Positions 1 through 9,729 of a stretch of 64,000 nt of DNA are shown here, piece after piece. Position 1 is the first letter of the stretch. Every line of letters begins with the position of its first letter. The translations under genes were made by a program, and so were the position numbers. The stretch is from Herbidospora cretacea (GTDB taxonomy: Bacteria; Actinomycetota; Actinomycetes; Streptosporangiales; Streptosporangiaceae): contig NZ_BBXG01000009.1 of NCBI RefSeq assembly GCF_001570605.1, forward strand, positions 186,001 to 250,000. Direction: 5' to 3'. A model generated the notes under the pieces. That model did no database searches. It saw only the letters and a list, made by a program, of their open reading frames with translations, and had not been told where the DNA came from.

Positions 1-2679
1 GGCCGGGGTCGTCCAGTTCTGGGCGTTGGTGCCGTTGCACGTGTAGAGCTGGATCTTCGCGCCGTCGGCGGTGCTGGCGCCAGACACGTCGAGGCACTTG
101 CCGAAGGCCCGGATGGTCTGCCCGGTGCGGGTCCAGGTCTGCGATGCCGAGCTGTTGCACGTGTAGATCTGGATCTGGGTGCCGTCGGCGGTGGCCCCGC
201 TGCGGACGTCCAGGCACTTGCCGCCCAGGCCGGTGATCCGGCCGTTGGCAGTCGGGGTGCCGGTCGTGAAGGTGAAGGTGTCGAGGTCGAACAGGGCTCC
301 GGTGCCGGTGCCCGCGAAGGTCAGGTAGAGCGAGGTGGCGGTCGACGGAGCCCCGGAGATCGTGCCGGTGACGGTGGCGAAGGTCTCCCAGCCGCCGGTC
401 GGGGCGACGGTGGCCTGACCGATGATCGTGCCGGTGGGCGATCCGGTGCGGAACTGGAGGGTGCCGCCGATGCCGGCCGAGGAGACCCGGGCCGAGAACG
501 ACGTCGCGTTGTTCAGCTTGTACGGGTCGAACTGGATCCAGTCGCCGTTGTGGATGTCACCGACGGTCCGGCCGCCGTCGGCGGTGGCCTTCGTCATCAG
601 CGTCACGCCCTGCGCCGTCTTGTAGTGCTCGGCCTGGCGCTTGCGCGGCTGCAGGATGTTCTGCGCGTGGACGTTCAGGCCGCCGTTGTCGGTGTAGGAC
701 GCGTCGAAGATCGGGAAGATGTTGGCCGCGTCGTCGTGCTCGCCGTCGACCGGGATGGTGATCGTGCCGGAGCACCCGGTCTGCGAGGTGATCTGGTGGG
801 CGTGCTGGTCGTGGCCCAGCGCGTAGGCCATGGTCACCCGGGAGCAGTTGACCGCGCCGTCCTCGGGGTCGGTGACGGTGACGCTCCACGGCACGGCGTC
901 GCCGAAGGAGACGAGCTGGCCGGAGGCGGGCAGGTTGATCGTCACGGTCGGGGCGGTGTTGCCGACGCTGATGACGACGCTGGAGGTCCCGGTCGCGCCC
1001 TGCGGGTCGCGCACGGTCAGCGTGGCGGTGTAGGTGCCGTTCGCCGAGTAGGTCTTGGTCGGGTTGGCCGCCGTCGACGTGGTGCCGTCGCCGAAGGCCC
1101 ACGAGTAGGTGAGCGTGCCGCCCTCGGGGTCACTGCTGCCCGCAGAGGAGAACGTCACCGACAGCGGGGCCGCGCCCGAGGTGCGGTTCGAGCCGGCCAC
1201 GGCGGTCGGGGCGCGGTTGCCGCCGCCGACGTAGTCGTAGCGGTAGAGGGCGCTGTTGGCGTCGCCGTTGAAGTAGCCGGTGCCGTAGTCGAGGACGTAG
1301 TAGGCGCCGTCGGGGCCGAACGCCGAGTCCATGACCTGCTTGCCGTTCCACGGGAAGGTGTCGATCGTGCCCACCGACCCGTCGCTGTTCACGTGGATGG
1401 GCTTGACCCAGCCGCGGCCGAACTCGGTGGCGAAGAACTGGCCGTCGAAGGACTGCGGGAACTTCGTGGCCGAGGTGTTCGCGGCGTCGTAGCGGTAGAC
1501 CGGGCCGCCCATGGGCGACTCGCTGCCGCCGCCGAACGCCGACGGGGTGCCGGCGTCGCCGCCGTAGCGGATCCAGGCCGCGCGCGGCTGCGGCAGCGTC
1601 TGGAGGCCGGTGTTGCGGAAGGAGTTGTTCGTCGGCTGCCCGGCGCAGTTGTACTTCGCCCCGGTCGCGTTGGTGGCGAAGTTCCACTCGTTGTACGTCT
1701 CGGTCGTGGTGTTCGTGCCGGTGCAGTAGGGCCAGCCGTAGTTGCCGGGACTCGTGACGCGGTTGAACTCGACCTGGCCGGAGGGGCCCCGGGTCGAGCT
1801 GGTGGCACCCGCGTCGGGGCCGTAGTCGCCGACGTAGACGACGCCCGTGGCCTTGTCGACGCTGATCCGGAACGGGTTCCGGAAGCCCATCGCGTAGATC
1901 TCGGGACGGGTGTTCGCCGTCCCCGGCGCGAACAGGTTGCCCGACGGGATCGAGTAGGTCCCGTTGGCGTTCACCTTGATGCGCAGGATCTTGCCGCGCA
2001 GGTCGTTGGTGTTGCCCGCGCTGCGCTGCGCGTCGTAGGCCGGGTTGCGCTCGGTCCGCTCGTCGAGCGGCGAGTAGCCGGACGACTCGAACGGGTTGGT
2101 GTCGTCACCCGTCGACAGGTAGAGGTTGCCGGCCGCGTCGAAGTCCATGTCGCCGCCGACGTGGCAGCAGATGCCCCGGCTGGCGGGCACGTCCAGGACG
2201 GTGACCTGGCTGCCGGTGTTGAGGGTGAAGTCGGCGTTGAGCGTGAACCGGGACAGGCGGTTCACGCCGGTCCAGGTGGTCCAGGTGGCGGCGGTTCCGG
2301 TGGCGGGGGCGTCGCCGGAGGGGGTGCTCAGCGGCGGGGCGTAGTAGAGGTAGATCTGCCGGTTGGAGGCGAAACCAGGGTCGACGGCGACGCCCTGGAG
2401 GCCCTCCTCGTCGTGCGTGTAGACCGGCAGCGTGCCGATCACGGTGGTGTTCCCGGCGGCGTCGGTCCGCCGGAGGGTGCCGTTGCGGGCGGTGTGCAGG
2501 ACCGAGCGGTCGGGCAGCACCGCGAGCGACATCGGTTCGCCCGTCTCGGCCACCCCCTTGGCCAGGGTGACCTGCTGGAAGTCGGTCGCGTTGATGGTGT
2601 GGGCCTGGGCGGGGACGGCGGTGACGCCTGTCAGGAGCAGTGATAAGGCGGCGATGAGCGGCCAGCGGCGGTGTTTCAT
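1..2679 (-). CDS. Secreted PQQ-type sugar dehydrogenase-like protein with PKD, CBM6 and ricin-lectin domains (3' end outside window)
   Basis: The reading frame is open from the ATG at 2679 to base 1, so the C-terminus is missing. The first ~27 residues form a signal peptide ending AQA. A glucose/sorbosone dehydrogenase-type beta-propeller follows (to about residue 500), recognisable from EEGLQGVAVDPGF, ICCHVGGDMDFD, MGFRNPFR and GDYGPDAG. Then come a PKD domain (SSDPEGGTLTYSWAFGDG), a CBM6-like sandwich beginning QAEHYKTAQG, and a ricin-type lectin with two GKCLDV-type repeats that runs into the window edge. Family knowledge: these propellers oxidise sugars or sugar-containing polymers outside the cell, and the lectin and CBM modules would dock it on polysaccharide. 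It is a shorter paralogue of the gene at 4063-9729. A divergent ROK regulator lies 130 bp upstream and is the likely controller. The exact substrate is unknown. Confidence 0.88.
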   Translation of the reverse strand, partial: MKHRRWPLIAALSLLLTGVTAVPAQAHTINATDFQQVTLAKGVAETGEPMSLAVLPDRSVLHTARNGTLRRTDAAGNTTVIGTLPVYTHDEEGLQGVAVDPGFASNRQIYLYYAPPLSTPSGDAPATGTAATWTTWTGVNRLSRFTLNADFTLNTGSQVTVLDVPASRGICCHVGGDMDFDAAGNLYLSTGDDTNPFESSGYSPLDERTERNPAYDAQRSAGNTNDLRGKILRIKVNANGTYSIPSGNLFAPGTANTRPEIYAMGFRNPFRISVDKATGVVYVGDYGPDAGATSSTRGPSGQVEFNRVTSPGNYGWPYCTGTNTTTETYNEWNFATNATGAKYNCAGQPTNNSFRNTGLQTLPQPRAAWIRYGGDAGTPSAFGGGSESPMGGPVYRYDAANTSATKFPQSFDGQFFATEFGRGWVKPIHVNSDGSVGTIDTFPWNGKQVMDSAFGPDGAYYVLDYGTGYFNGDANSALYRYDYVGGGNRAPTAVAGSNRTSGAAPLSVTFSSAGSSDPEGGTLTYSWAFGDGTTSTAANPTKTYSANGTYTATLTVRDPQGATGTSSVVISVGNTAPTVTINLPASGQLVSFGDAVPWSVTVTDPEDGAVNCSRVTMAYALGHDQHAHQITSQTGCSGTITIPVDGEHDDAANIFPIFDASYTDNGGLNVHAQNILQPRKRQAEHYKTAQGVTLMTKATADGGRTVGDIHNGDWIQFDPYKLNNATSFSARVSSAGIGGTLQFRTGSPTGTIIGQATVAPTGGWETFATVTGTISGAPSTATSLYLTFAGTGTGALFDLDTFTFTTGTPTANGRITGLGGKCLDVRSGATADGTQIQIYTCNSSASQTWTRTGQTIRAFGKCLDVSGASTADGAKIQLYTCNGTNAQNWTTPA

Positions 2680-2809
2680 GCACTTCCTTAAGGCGAGCTT
2701 GACTCTTTCGCAGCGTAAATTGTTTCGGGAAGATGGTCTAGAAGTTACGTACGGTCCAACGCATCTTTTGTTTTTTTGTGCGAAAGTAGGTCGTGGGATA
2801 GTTTCCTCC
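2680..2809. promoter_or_regulatory. Divergent promoter region between sugar dehydrogenase gene and ROK regulator
   Basis: This 130-bp gap separates divergent starts at 2679 and 2810 and must hold both promoters. It is strikingly AT-rich for this DNA (for example the T-run at 2766-2777) and contains the short palindromic core TACGTA near 2745-2750. No inverted repeat long enough to name as the ROK operator stands out by eye. Confidence 0.5.
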
Positions 2810-4006
2810 GTGAAGACCAACCGCCCGGAGAACACGCACCAGGCCGCGCTGCTGCGCCTCCTGCGCGACGGCGCCCGGTCGCGAGCCGAGCTCAACGACC
2901 TCTCTTCTGACGCCGCCGGCTGGCGGATGTCCCGCTCGAAACTCAACACCGAGCTCGACCGCCTCATCGAGCTCGGCCTGGCCGAGCCCGACGGCTTCGC
3001 CGAGTCCCGGGGCGGACGGCGGTCCGGGCTGGTCAGGCTGGCGAGCGCCACCCGGTTCGCGGGCATCGACATCGGCGCCACCTCGGTCGACGTGGCCGTC
3101 ACCGACGGTGAGCTCAACGTGCTCGGCCACGTGAGCGAGCCGATCGACATCAGAAGCGGCCCCGGGCCGGTCCTCGACCGGGCCCTCGACCTCGTCGGCA
3201 AGCTCAAGGAGCAGGGCCTCTACACGCAGCTCAACGGGGCCGGCGTCGGGGTCCCCGGGCCGGTGAGCTTCGCCGAGGGGGTGCCGGTCGCGCCGCCGAT
3301 CATGCCCGGCTGGAACCGCTACCCGCTGCGCGAGACGATCAGCCAGGAACTCGGCTGCGCCGCGATGGTCGACAACGACGTGAACCTCATGGCGCTCGGC
3401 GAACTGCACGCCGGGGTCGCCCGCCAGGTCAACGACTTCCTGCTGGTCAAGATCGGCACCGGCGTCGGCTGCGGCATCGTGGTCGACGGCAAGATCTACC
3501 GAGGGGTGTCGGGCAGCGCGGGCGACATCGGCCACATGCGCATCGACGAGAACGGTCCGCTGTGCCCGTGCGGCAACACCGGCTGCCTGGAGGCCTATTT
3601 CGGCGGGTCGGCCCTGGCCGCCCAGGCCGAGGCGGCGGCCCGCAGCGGCTCCTCGCCCTACCTGGCGCAGCGGCTGGCCGAGGGTGGGCCGCTGACCGCC
3701 GAGGACGTCGCCGTCGCCGCCATGCAGGGCGACCCGGTGGCCATCAAGCTGATAAGGGACGGCGGCCGCCGCGTCGGCCAGGTGCTGGCCGGGCTGGTCA
3801 GCTTCTTCAACCCCGGCCTGGTGATCATCGCGGGCGGGGTGGCCCGGCTCGGCCACATCCTGCTCGCCGAGATCCGCAGCGTCGTCTACCGGCGGTCACT
3901 GCCGCTGGCGACGGGGAACCTGCCGATCGTGCTGTCGGAACTGGAGGACGTCGCGGGAGTGGTGGGCGCCGCCCGGCTCATCAGCGATCACGTCTACTCG
4001 GCGTGA
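2810..4006 (+). CDS. ROK family transcriptional regulator
   Basis: A 398-aa sugar-responsive repressor of the ROK family. The N-terminal ~75 residues form a winged helix (LLRLLRDGARSRAELNDL, then a recognition-helix region). The remainder is a ROK sugar-kinase fold with FAGIDIGATSVDVAV (phosphate-binding loop), DNDVNLMALGE, GTGVGCGIV, GDIGHM and the zinc-binding CPCGNTGCLEAY. The GTG at 2810 is chosen because the protein then begins just before the helix-turn-helix; the frame stays open upstream but that part has no ROK similarity. No clear Shine-Dalgarno is visible, so the mRNA may be nearly leaderless. It sits between two paralogous secreted sugar dehydrogenases, transcribed away from one and towards the other, so control of both by a sugar ligand is a reasonable inference. 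Confidence 0.9.
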   Translation: MKTNRPENTHQAALLRLLRDGARSRAELNDLSSDAAGWRMSRSKLNTELDRLIELGLAEPDGFAESRGGRRSGLVRLASATRFAGIDIGATSVDVAVTDGELNVLGHVSEPIDIRSGPGPVLDRALDLVGKLKEQGLYTQLNGAGVGVPGPVSFAEGVPVAPPIMPGWNRYPLRETISQELGCAAMVDNDVNLMALGELHAGVARQVNDFLLVKIGTGVGCGIVVDGKIYRGVSGSAGDIGHMRIDENGPLCPCGNTGCLEAYFGGSALAAQAEAAARSGSSPYLAQRLAEGGPLTAEDVAVAAMQGDPVAIKLIRDGGRRVGQVLAGLVSFFNPGLVIIAGGVARLGHILLAEIRSVVYRRSLPLATGNLPIVLSELEDVAGVVGAARLISDHVYSA

Positions 4007-4020
4007 AGTCGGTGTGAAGA

Positions 4021-4054
4021 AGGTGCCGGGCTTCCGTCGGAAAGCCCGGCACCT
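4021..4054. terminator. Bidirectional terminator between convergent genes
   Basis: A perfect 13-bp stem (4021-4033 with 4042-4054, AGGTGCCGGGCTT pairing with AAGCCCGGCACCT) with an 8-nt loop lies between the ROK gene stop at 4006 and the convergent stop at 4063. It can serve both strands. Confidence 0.85.
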
Positions 4055-4062
4055 CTCCGTTT

Positions 4063-7000
4063 CTAGCTGCTGTACCGCTGGATCAGCGCCTCGGCGTCCC
4101 TCAGCAGGACCGCCTTCACCTCGGCGTTGTTGACGATCTTGGGATCGTTCACCGCCTCGACGAACCGCTCCAGCTTCTTCAGGATCTTCGGCTTGTCGCG
4201 GTCGCGACCCTTGTCCTCAGAGGCCATGACCTTGGCGATGTCGTCCTGGAGCTTGGCGGCTCCGGTCTCCGAGATCTTCCCGGCCGCCTGGAACCGCTCG
4301 ATCAGGAGCGAGACGTCGTCGGTCGAGGTCGTGGTCGTGAACCTGACCTCCTTGGTGTACATCCCGCCCGCGTCGGTCGTGACGGTCACCAGGAGGACGT
4401 GCTCGCCCAGGGCGAGCTTGTGGAGGGGCAGGATCGAGCCCGACACGACCGGCTGGCCGTCGAGCGTGCCGGTCACCGTCTTGACGCCGGCGCCCGTCAC
4501 CGCCCAGGCGATCGTCAGGTCGGCGCCGTCACCGTAGGAGCCGCCGTCCTCGATGCCGGTGATCACGATCGTCGGCTCGGTGTCCTCGATCGTGATCGTC
4601 GCGGCCTTGGTCTCCTCGACGTTGCCGGCCTTGTCGACCGCCCGGTAGCGGAGCTCGTGGTCGCCCGCACCGGTCACGGCGACCGCGGCGGTGTAGGTCG
4701 TCCAGTCGCCGCCGTCGAGGCTGTACTCGATCTTCTCCACGCCCGACGTCGCGTCGGTCGCGGACAGCGCCACCTGGTTCCCCGGCTGGAACTCGGCCGT
4801 GGTCAGGGGGGTGGTCGCGTCGACCTTCAGCGCCAGAGACTTGGCCTGCTCGACGTTGCCGGCCTTGTCGGCCGAGCGGTAGTTCAGCGTGTGCGGGCCG
4901 TCGCCGGTCACCACGACCGGTTCGACGTACGTCGTCCACGCTCCGCCGTCGAGCTGGAACTCGGTCTTCTCGACACCGCTGCCACCGGTGTCGTCGGTGG
5001 CGGCCAGCGCCACCTGGACCAGGCTGGTGAACCAGCCGCCGGCCGGGAGCGCCGGGTTCGGCGTCGCGGTCGTGGCCGGGGCGGTGGTGTCGCTGGTCGG
5101 CTGGGTCACCTTGAAGTAGTCGAACTTGGCCGGCTTGGCCGCCGTCTGGTTGGCGCCCAGGGCGAACAGGCCGATCCGGCCCGCGCCGACCGCCGTGTTG
5201 GTCACGGCCTCGGCGATGTTCGTCCAGGTGGTGCCGTCGGCCGAGTAGGAACCGCGGAAGGTGGTGCCGGTCTTCTGGAGGCGCAGGTGCCAGACGCCCT
5301 GGGTGAGGTTGTTCGCCCCGGGCTGCGGATTCTGCACCGAACCGCCGACCTCGCTGCGCAGCTCGATGCGGCGGGTGACCGCCGAGCCGGCCGTGTTGTC
5401 GGTGAGGAAGTCGAACTTCACGTAGTTGTCGTCGTCGACGTACACGATCAGACCACCCTGGTGGTACTGCTCGTTGAACGCCGAGCCGTCGAGCTTGGTC
5501 TCCAGGGTCCAGTCGCCCGAGGGCGCGGTCTGGAGGATGAAGTTCTTGGGCGCGGTGTTGGCCGTGCCGTAGATGTCACCCTGCGCGGTGTCGATCTCCA
5601 GGTTGCCGCCGACGACCCGGTGGGTGGCGGCGTCCGGGCGGACGACCGCGTTCCAGCGGCAGACGTCGAGCGCGGTGCCGTCGAACTCGTCGTTCGGGCC
5701 CGGCTTGACGGCCTTGTCGTCGGGGGTGATGTGGAACCAGTCGAACGCGGCGTCGACGATCGGGCGGGTGCCCGAACCGGCCAGCGAGACCAGGCCGATG
5801 CGCGGGTTGGTGATCCCGGCCAGCGACTTGGTCTGCGTCATCGCGGTGAAGGTCGCGCCGTCCTGCGAGTAGTGCGCGGTGATGTTGGCGCCGTCGCTGA
5901 CGAACCGCACGTAGACGGTGTCGGCGTAGGCGTCGCCGAGGTTCGGCGAGTTGCTGGCGGCGACCTCGTTCGGCACGCCGTTCTCCTCGCGGATGAACTG
6001 GAACACGCGGTTGGCGTGGTCGTTCGTGCCGCGCGCCTGGAGAACCATCTTGGCGTAGTTGTCGTCGTCGCCGTAGATGAGCAGGCCCGCCTGCTGGTAC
6101 TGGTTGCGGGCGTCCATGGTGAACTTCGCGGTGGCCGTCCACGCGCCGGAGGGCGCGGGCTGGAGCACGATGTTCGGGGTGCCCGTGTTGTTGGTGCCGT
6201 AGATGTCGGTCAGCGAGGTCGGCAGGATGACCTTGCCGTCCTGGACCCGGAGGTTCTGGTCCTCGCGGATGACCGACCAGCGGTCGCGGTCGAGCGACGT
6301 GCCGAGGAAGTCGTCGGAACGACCCGAGAAGCACGTGCTGGTGACCGCGTCCACCCGGATGGCGACCGAGGCGGTGGTGGCCGCGCCGCGGGCGTCGGTC
6401 ACGGTCACCGAAGCGGTGTGCGTGCCGGGCGCCGCGTAGGTGTTGCTCGCCGTCGCGGTCGTCGGCCCGAAGTTCCACTTGTACGTCAGCGGCGTGTCCC
6501 CATCGGGGTCGGTCGCCGTGGCGGTGAAGTCGACCTTCAGCGGGGCCGTGCCCGACAGCGGGCTGGCCGTGACCGTCACGGCCGGGCGCTGGTTCTCGGT
6601 GACGCCCTTGCCGATGAAGTCGATCCAGTTGAAGTTGAGCAGCGAGTCGCCCGCCGCCGCGCTCGCGGGCTTGCGCAGCACGAAGAACAGCGGCCCGGTC
6701 GTCGCCGGAGCGCTGGCCAGGTTCAGCGTGACGTCCTTGTACGTCTGCCACGCCCCCGTCGGGGTGATGTCGATCTGGCCGACCACCGGGCCGTTGTCCG
6801 GGTTGCCGGTCTTCACGAGCACCGTGCCGCCCACGCCGGCCGAGGCCGTGCGGAAGCGGATCTGGGAGATGCCGCCCAGGTTGACCGGGGTGAAGGAGAA
6901 CCAGTCGCCGTCCTGGGTGAACCCGATGTTCTGGTTGCCGCCCTGAGCGTCACCGGTCGCCTCGATCTGCACGCCCGCCGGGTCGGTGCCGACGCCGTCG

Positions 7001-9729
7001 GCGACGCGGCCGGTGCCGGAGAAGTGCTCGGCCTGCTTGCGCTTGGGCTGGAGGATGACCTCGGCCCGGCCGGTCAGCGACTGCGAACCGCCCTGGCCGC
7101 CCTTGTCGGCGTAAGTCGCCTCAAGGATGTAGAAGAGGTTGTCGTCGATCCCGTGACCGCTGTCGGTCAGGGTCTGGATCGTCCCCTCACACCCCTCGTG
7201 CTGGTCGAGCGGGTGGCCGTGGCTGTCGTGACCCAGGTAGGCCTGGATCTGCACCCTGGCGCAGTCGATCGTGCCGTCCTCGGGGTCGGTGACGGTGATC
7301 TTGTAGTTCACCTGGTCGCCGAACTCGAAGAAGCCGCCGTTCGGGGGCAGGTCGAGGGTGACGGTCGGGCGGGTGTTGCCGGCGTTGATCGGCAGGTTGG
7401 CGGTGCCGGTCAGGCCGTCGGGGTTGGTCACCTTGAGCACCGCGCTGAACTGGCCGGCCTGGGTGTAGGTGTGGCTGGGGTGCTGCGCGGTCGAGTCGGT
7501 CGTTCCGTCGCCGTCGAAGTCCCAGGCGTACGTGAGCGGCTTGCCGTCGGGGTCACTGGAGCCCTGGCTGGAGAACTGCACCGTGAGCGGGGCCGGGCCG
7601 TCGGTCTTGTCGGCCGTGATCCGGGCGATCGGCGGGCGGGTGCCCTTCACGTAGTCGACGCGATAGATGCCGGAGTCGGCGTTGTCGCCGCCGAAGCCGG
7701 AGCCCCACTCGATGAGGTACAGGGCGCCGTCAGGACCGAACTTGATGTCCATGGGACGCTTGAAGCTCATCCCGGTCAGGATCTGGTTGATCTTGACCTG
7801 GGCGTCGCCGGCCTCGTTGAGCAGGAACGAGAACATCTTGTTCGTGTTCCACTCGCCCATGATGGCCTTGCCGTCCCAGTAGGCCGGCCACTTGCGGTCC
7901 GACTCGATCGCCGGGTCGAAGCGGTAGACCGGGCCCGCCATCGGCGCGCCGCCGTTGAGCTCGGGGAACCGGTTCGGGTTGACGCTGCTGACGTAGTCGA
8001 TCGTGGCCGGGATGGCCGGCGGGAGCTGCGTCAGGCCGGTGTTGTTCGGCGATTCGTTGACCGGGTTGGCGCAGTTGAAGGGCTGCCCCGGCGTCTTGGT
8101 CGCGAAGTTCCAATCGATGTACGGCGTGTTGTTGCCCACGCAGTACGGCCATCCGTAGAAGCCGGTCTTGCTGACCAGGTTCCACTCGACGGTGCCCTGC
8201 GGGCCGCGCTGGGGGTTGCTCGCGCCGGCGTCGGGGCCGTAGTCGGCGACCATCACGTGGCCGGTCTTGGCGTCCAGGCCCATGCGGAACGGGTTGCGGA
8301 AGCCCATCGCGTAGATCTCGGGACGGGTCTTGGCGGTGCCCGGCGGGAACATGTTGCCCGGCGGGATCGTGTAGGTGCCGTCCGGCTGGACCCGGATGCG
8401 CAGCAGCTTGCCGCTCAGGTCGTTGGTGTTGGCGGAGGTGCGCTGCGCGTCCCAGGTGGCACGGCCGGCCTGCTCGTCGATCGGGGCGTAACCGTCCGAG
8501 GCGAACGGGTTGGTGTTGTCACCCGTCGAGAGCCACAGGTCGCCGGTCTTGTGGTCGAGCAGGATCTGGCTGCCATGGTGGCAGCACTCCGCGCGCTGCA
8601 CCGGGATGTTCAGGACCTGCTTCTCGCTGGCCATGTCGAGGGTGTCGCCGACGACCGTGAAACGGCTCAGCCGGTCGACGTTGACCCCAGCGGGCGAGTA
8701 GTACACGAACACCTGGTTGTTGGTGTCGAAGTTCGTGTCCAGCGCGATGCCCATGAGGCCGGCCTCGTTGGCCGTGTGCACGTTGAACTTCGCCGCCGTG
8801 ACCGTGGCGCCGCTCGGCTTGATGATCTTGAAGTCGCCGAGACGGTCGACGAAGAAGACGCGGCCGTCCTTGGCGACGTCCATCATCATCGGGTTCGACG
8901 TGTTGTCGTCGAGGGTGATCTTCTCGTAGCTGCCGGACTGGGAGGCCGCGCAGTCGGCCTTCTCGACGCCCGCCGCCGTGCGGATGCCGCCGAGCAGCAT
9001 CTTGGTGAAGTTGGCCTCGACGAAGCTCTCCTTGGTGTGGCCGAGGCCGGTGTACCAGGAGCGCCCGCCGTCGTAGTCCTGGCACCAGGAGATGGGGTGG
9101 TCGATCCCCATCGTGCCGCCGGTGTAGGTCCGCTCGTCGAGCGACTGCAGCACGTGCACGGTGCTACGTGGGTTGGTCTGGTAGTCGTACCACTCGTCGA
9201 CCCGGGTCCAGGTCGTCGGCAGGTGCGCCGTCGAGGGGTGCGCGGGGTCCTCGGTCCGGAGGGTGGCCTGCTGGGTGGCCGGGTGGCTCTTGAAGTAGCC
9301 GCCGACCAGCTTGCCGTACCACTCCCAGTTGTAGTGGGTGTCGGAGGCCGAGTGGATGCCCGCGAAACCGCCGCCGTTCTGGATGTACGTCTCCAGCGCC
9401 TCCCGCTCGGAGGCGTTGCTCAGCGGGTCGCCGGTGGTCGACAGGAAGACGACGGCGGCGTACTGCGCGAGGTTGGCGTCGGTGAAGGCCGCGCTGTTCT
9501 CCGTCGCGTCGACGGCGAAGTTGTTCTCCGTGCCGAGCTTCTGGATCGCGGCGATGCCGTCGGGGATCGAGTCGTGCCGGAAACCGGTCGTCTTGGAGAA
9601 GACGAGGACCTTGAACTCGGGATCGGCGGCTATCTGGGCCGCGGCGGCCGGGGAGGCCAGCACGGGCGTGAGGGGCAGCACAAGCGCGGCGGCTAACAGG
9701 ATGACCCTGGCCAGCCTTCCAAAACGCAT
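4063..9729 (-). CDS. Secreted 1888-aa ThuA / sugar dehydrogenase / PKD / CBM6 multidomain protein
   Basis: Domain order: signal peptide (1-31, ends AAAA); ThuA-like domain (~38-260, KVLVFSKTTGFRHDSI, GGGFAGIHSASD, HPISWCQDY); PQQ-type sugar dehydrogenase propeller (~268-690, ECCHHGSQ, MGFRNPFRMGLD); PKD (~695-780); CBM6-like module (~895-1045, KRKQAEHF); second PKD (~1055-1135); two DUF1349-like concanavalin folds (~1145-1330 and ~1345-1525, both containing AGLLIY/GGLIVY and DDDNY); two OmpL47-type repeats (YRSADKAGNVE, YRAVDKAGNVE); an Ig-like strand region; and a helical FIMAH-type C-terminus (LLIERFQAAGKI...). The fusion of ThuA with a propeller is known in actinobacteria and Planctomycetes-like degraders. 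It probably acts outside the cell on a glycan or its released sugars. The ATG at 9729 directly precedes the signal peptide. Homology boundaries are approximate. Confidence 0.9.
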   Translation of the reverse strand: MRFGRLARVILLAAALVLPLTPVLASPAAAAQIAADPEFKVLVFSKTTGFRHDSIPDGIAAIQKLGTENNFAVDATENSAAFTDANLAQYAAVVFLSTTGDPLSNASEREALETYIQNGGGFAGIHSASDTHYNWEWYGKLVGGYFKSHPATQQATLRTEDPAHPSTAHLPTTWTRVDEWYDYQTNPRSTVHVLQSLDERTYTGGTMGIDHPISWCQDYDGGRSWYTGLGHTKESFVEANFTKMLLGGIRTAAGVEKADCAASQSGSYEKITLDDNTSNPMMMDVAKDGRVFFVDRLGDFKIIKPSGATVTAAKFNVHTANEAGLMGIALDTNFDTNNQVFVYYSPAGVNVDRLSRFTVVGDTLDMASEKQVLNIPVQRAECCHHGSQILLDHKTGDLWLSTGDNTNPFASDGYAPIDEQAGRATWDAQRTSANTNDLSGKLLRIRVQPDGTYTIPPGNMFPPGTAKTRPEIYAMGFRNPFRMGLDAKTGHVMVADYGPDAGASNPQRGPQGTVEWNLVSKTGFYGWPYCVGNNTPYIDWNFATKTPGQPFNCANPVNESPNNTGLTQLPPAIPATIDYVSSVNPNRFPELNGGAPMAGPVYRFDPAIESDRKWPAYWDGKAIMGEWNTNKMFSFLLNEAGDAQVKINQILTGMSFKRPMDIKFGPDGALYLIEWGSGFGGDNADSGIYRVDYVKGTRPPIARITADKTDGPAPLTVQFSSQGSSDPDGKPLTYAWDFDGDGTTDSTAQHPSHTYTQAGQFSAVLKVTNPDGLTGTANLPINAGNTRPTVTLDLPPNGGFFEFGDQVNYKITVTDPEDGTIDCARVQIQAYLGHDSHGHPLDQHEGCEGTIQTLTDSGHGIDDNLFYILEATYADKGGQGGSQSLTGRAEVILQPKRKQAEHFSGTGRVADGVGTDPAGVQIEATGDAQGGNQNIGFTQDGDWFSFTPVNLGGISQIRFRTASAGVGGTVLVKTGNPDNGPVVGQIDITPTGAWQTYKDVTLNLASAPATTGPLFFVLRKPASAAAGDSLLNFNWIDFIGKGVTENQRPAVTVTASPLSGTAPLKVDFTATATDPDGDTPLTYKWNFGPTTATASNTYAAPGTHTASVTVTDARGAATTASVAIRVDAVTSTCFSGRSDDFLGTSLDRDRWSVIREDQNLRVQDGKVILPTSLTDIYGTNNTGTPNIVLQPAPSGAWTATAKFTMDARNQYQQAGLLIYGDDDNYAKMVLQARGTNDHANRVFQFIREENGVPNEVAASNSPNLGDAYADTVYVRFVSDGANITAHYSQDGATFTAMTQTKSLAGITNPRIGLVSLAGSGTRPIVDAAFDWFHITPDDKAVKPGPNDEFDGTALDVCRWNAVVRPDAATHRVVGGNLEIDTAQGDIYGTANTAPKNFILQTAPSGDWTLETKLDGSAFNEQYHQGGLIVYVDDDNYVKFDFLTDNTAGSAVTRRIELRSEVGGSVQNPQPGANNLTQGVWHLRLQKTGTTFRGSYSADGTTWTNIAEAVTNTAVGAGRIGLFALGANQTAAKPAKFDYFKVTQPTSDTTAPATTATPNPALPAGGWFTSLVQVALAATDDTGGSGVEKTEFQLDGGAWTTYVEPVVVTGDGPHTLNYRSADKAGNVEQAKSLALKVDATTPLTTAEFQPGNQVALSATDATSGVEKIEYSLDGGDWTTYTAAVAVTGAGDHELRYRAVDKAGNVEETKAATITIEDTEPTIVITGIEDGGSYGDGADLTIAWAVTGAGVKTVTGTLDGQPVVSGSILPLHKLALGEHVLLVTVTTDAGGMYTKEVRFTTTTSTDDVSLLIERFQAAGKISETGAAKLQDDIAKVMASEDKGRDRDKPKILKKLERFVEAVNDPKIVNNAEVKAVLLRDAEALIQRYSS

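Noticed and set aside
550-2643. Open frame antisense to the first gene
   Set aside because: Composition-driven shadow. The minus strand carries the clear sugar-dehydrogenase motifs.
4399-9696. Very long open frame on the plus strand, antisense to the 1888-aa gene
   Set aside because: Its product is an Arg/Val/Gly/Ala-rich composition with no domain, no signal and no ribosome site. It is a by-product of extreme third-position G/C on the opposite strand.
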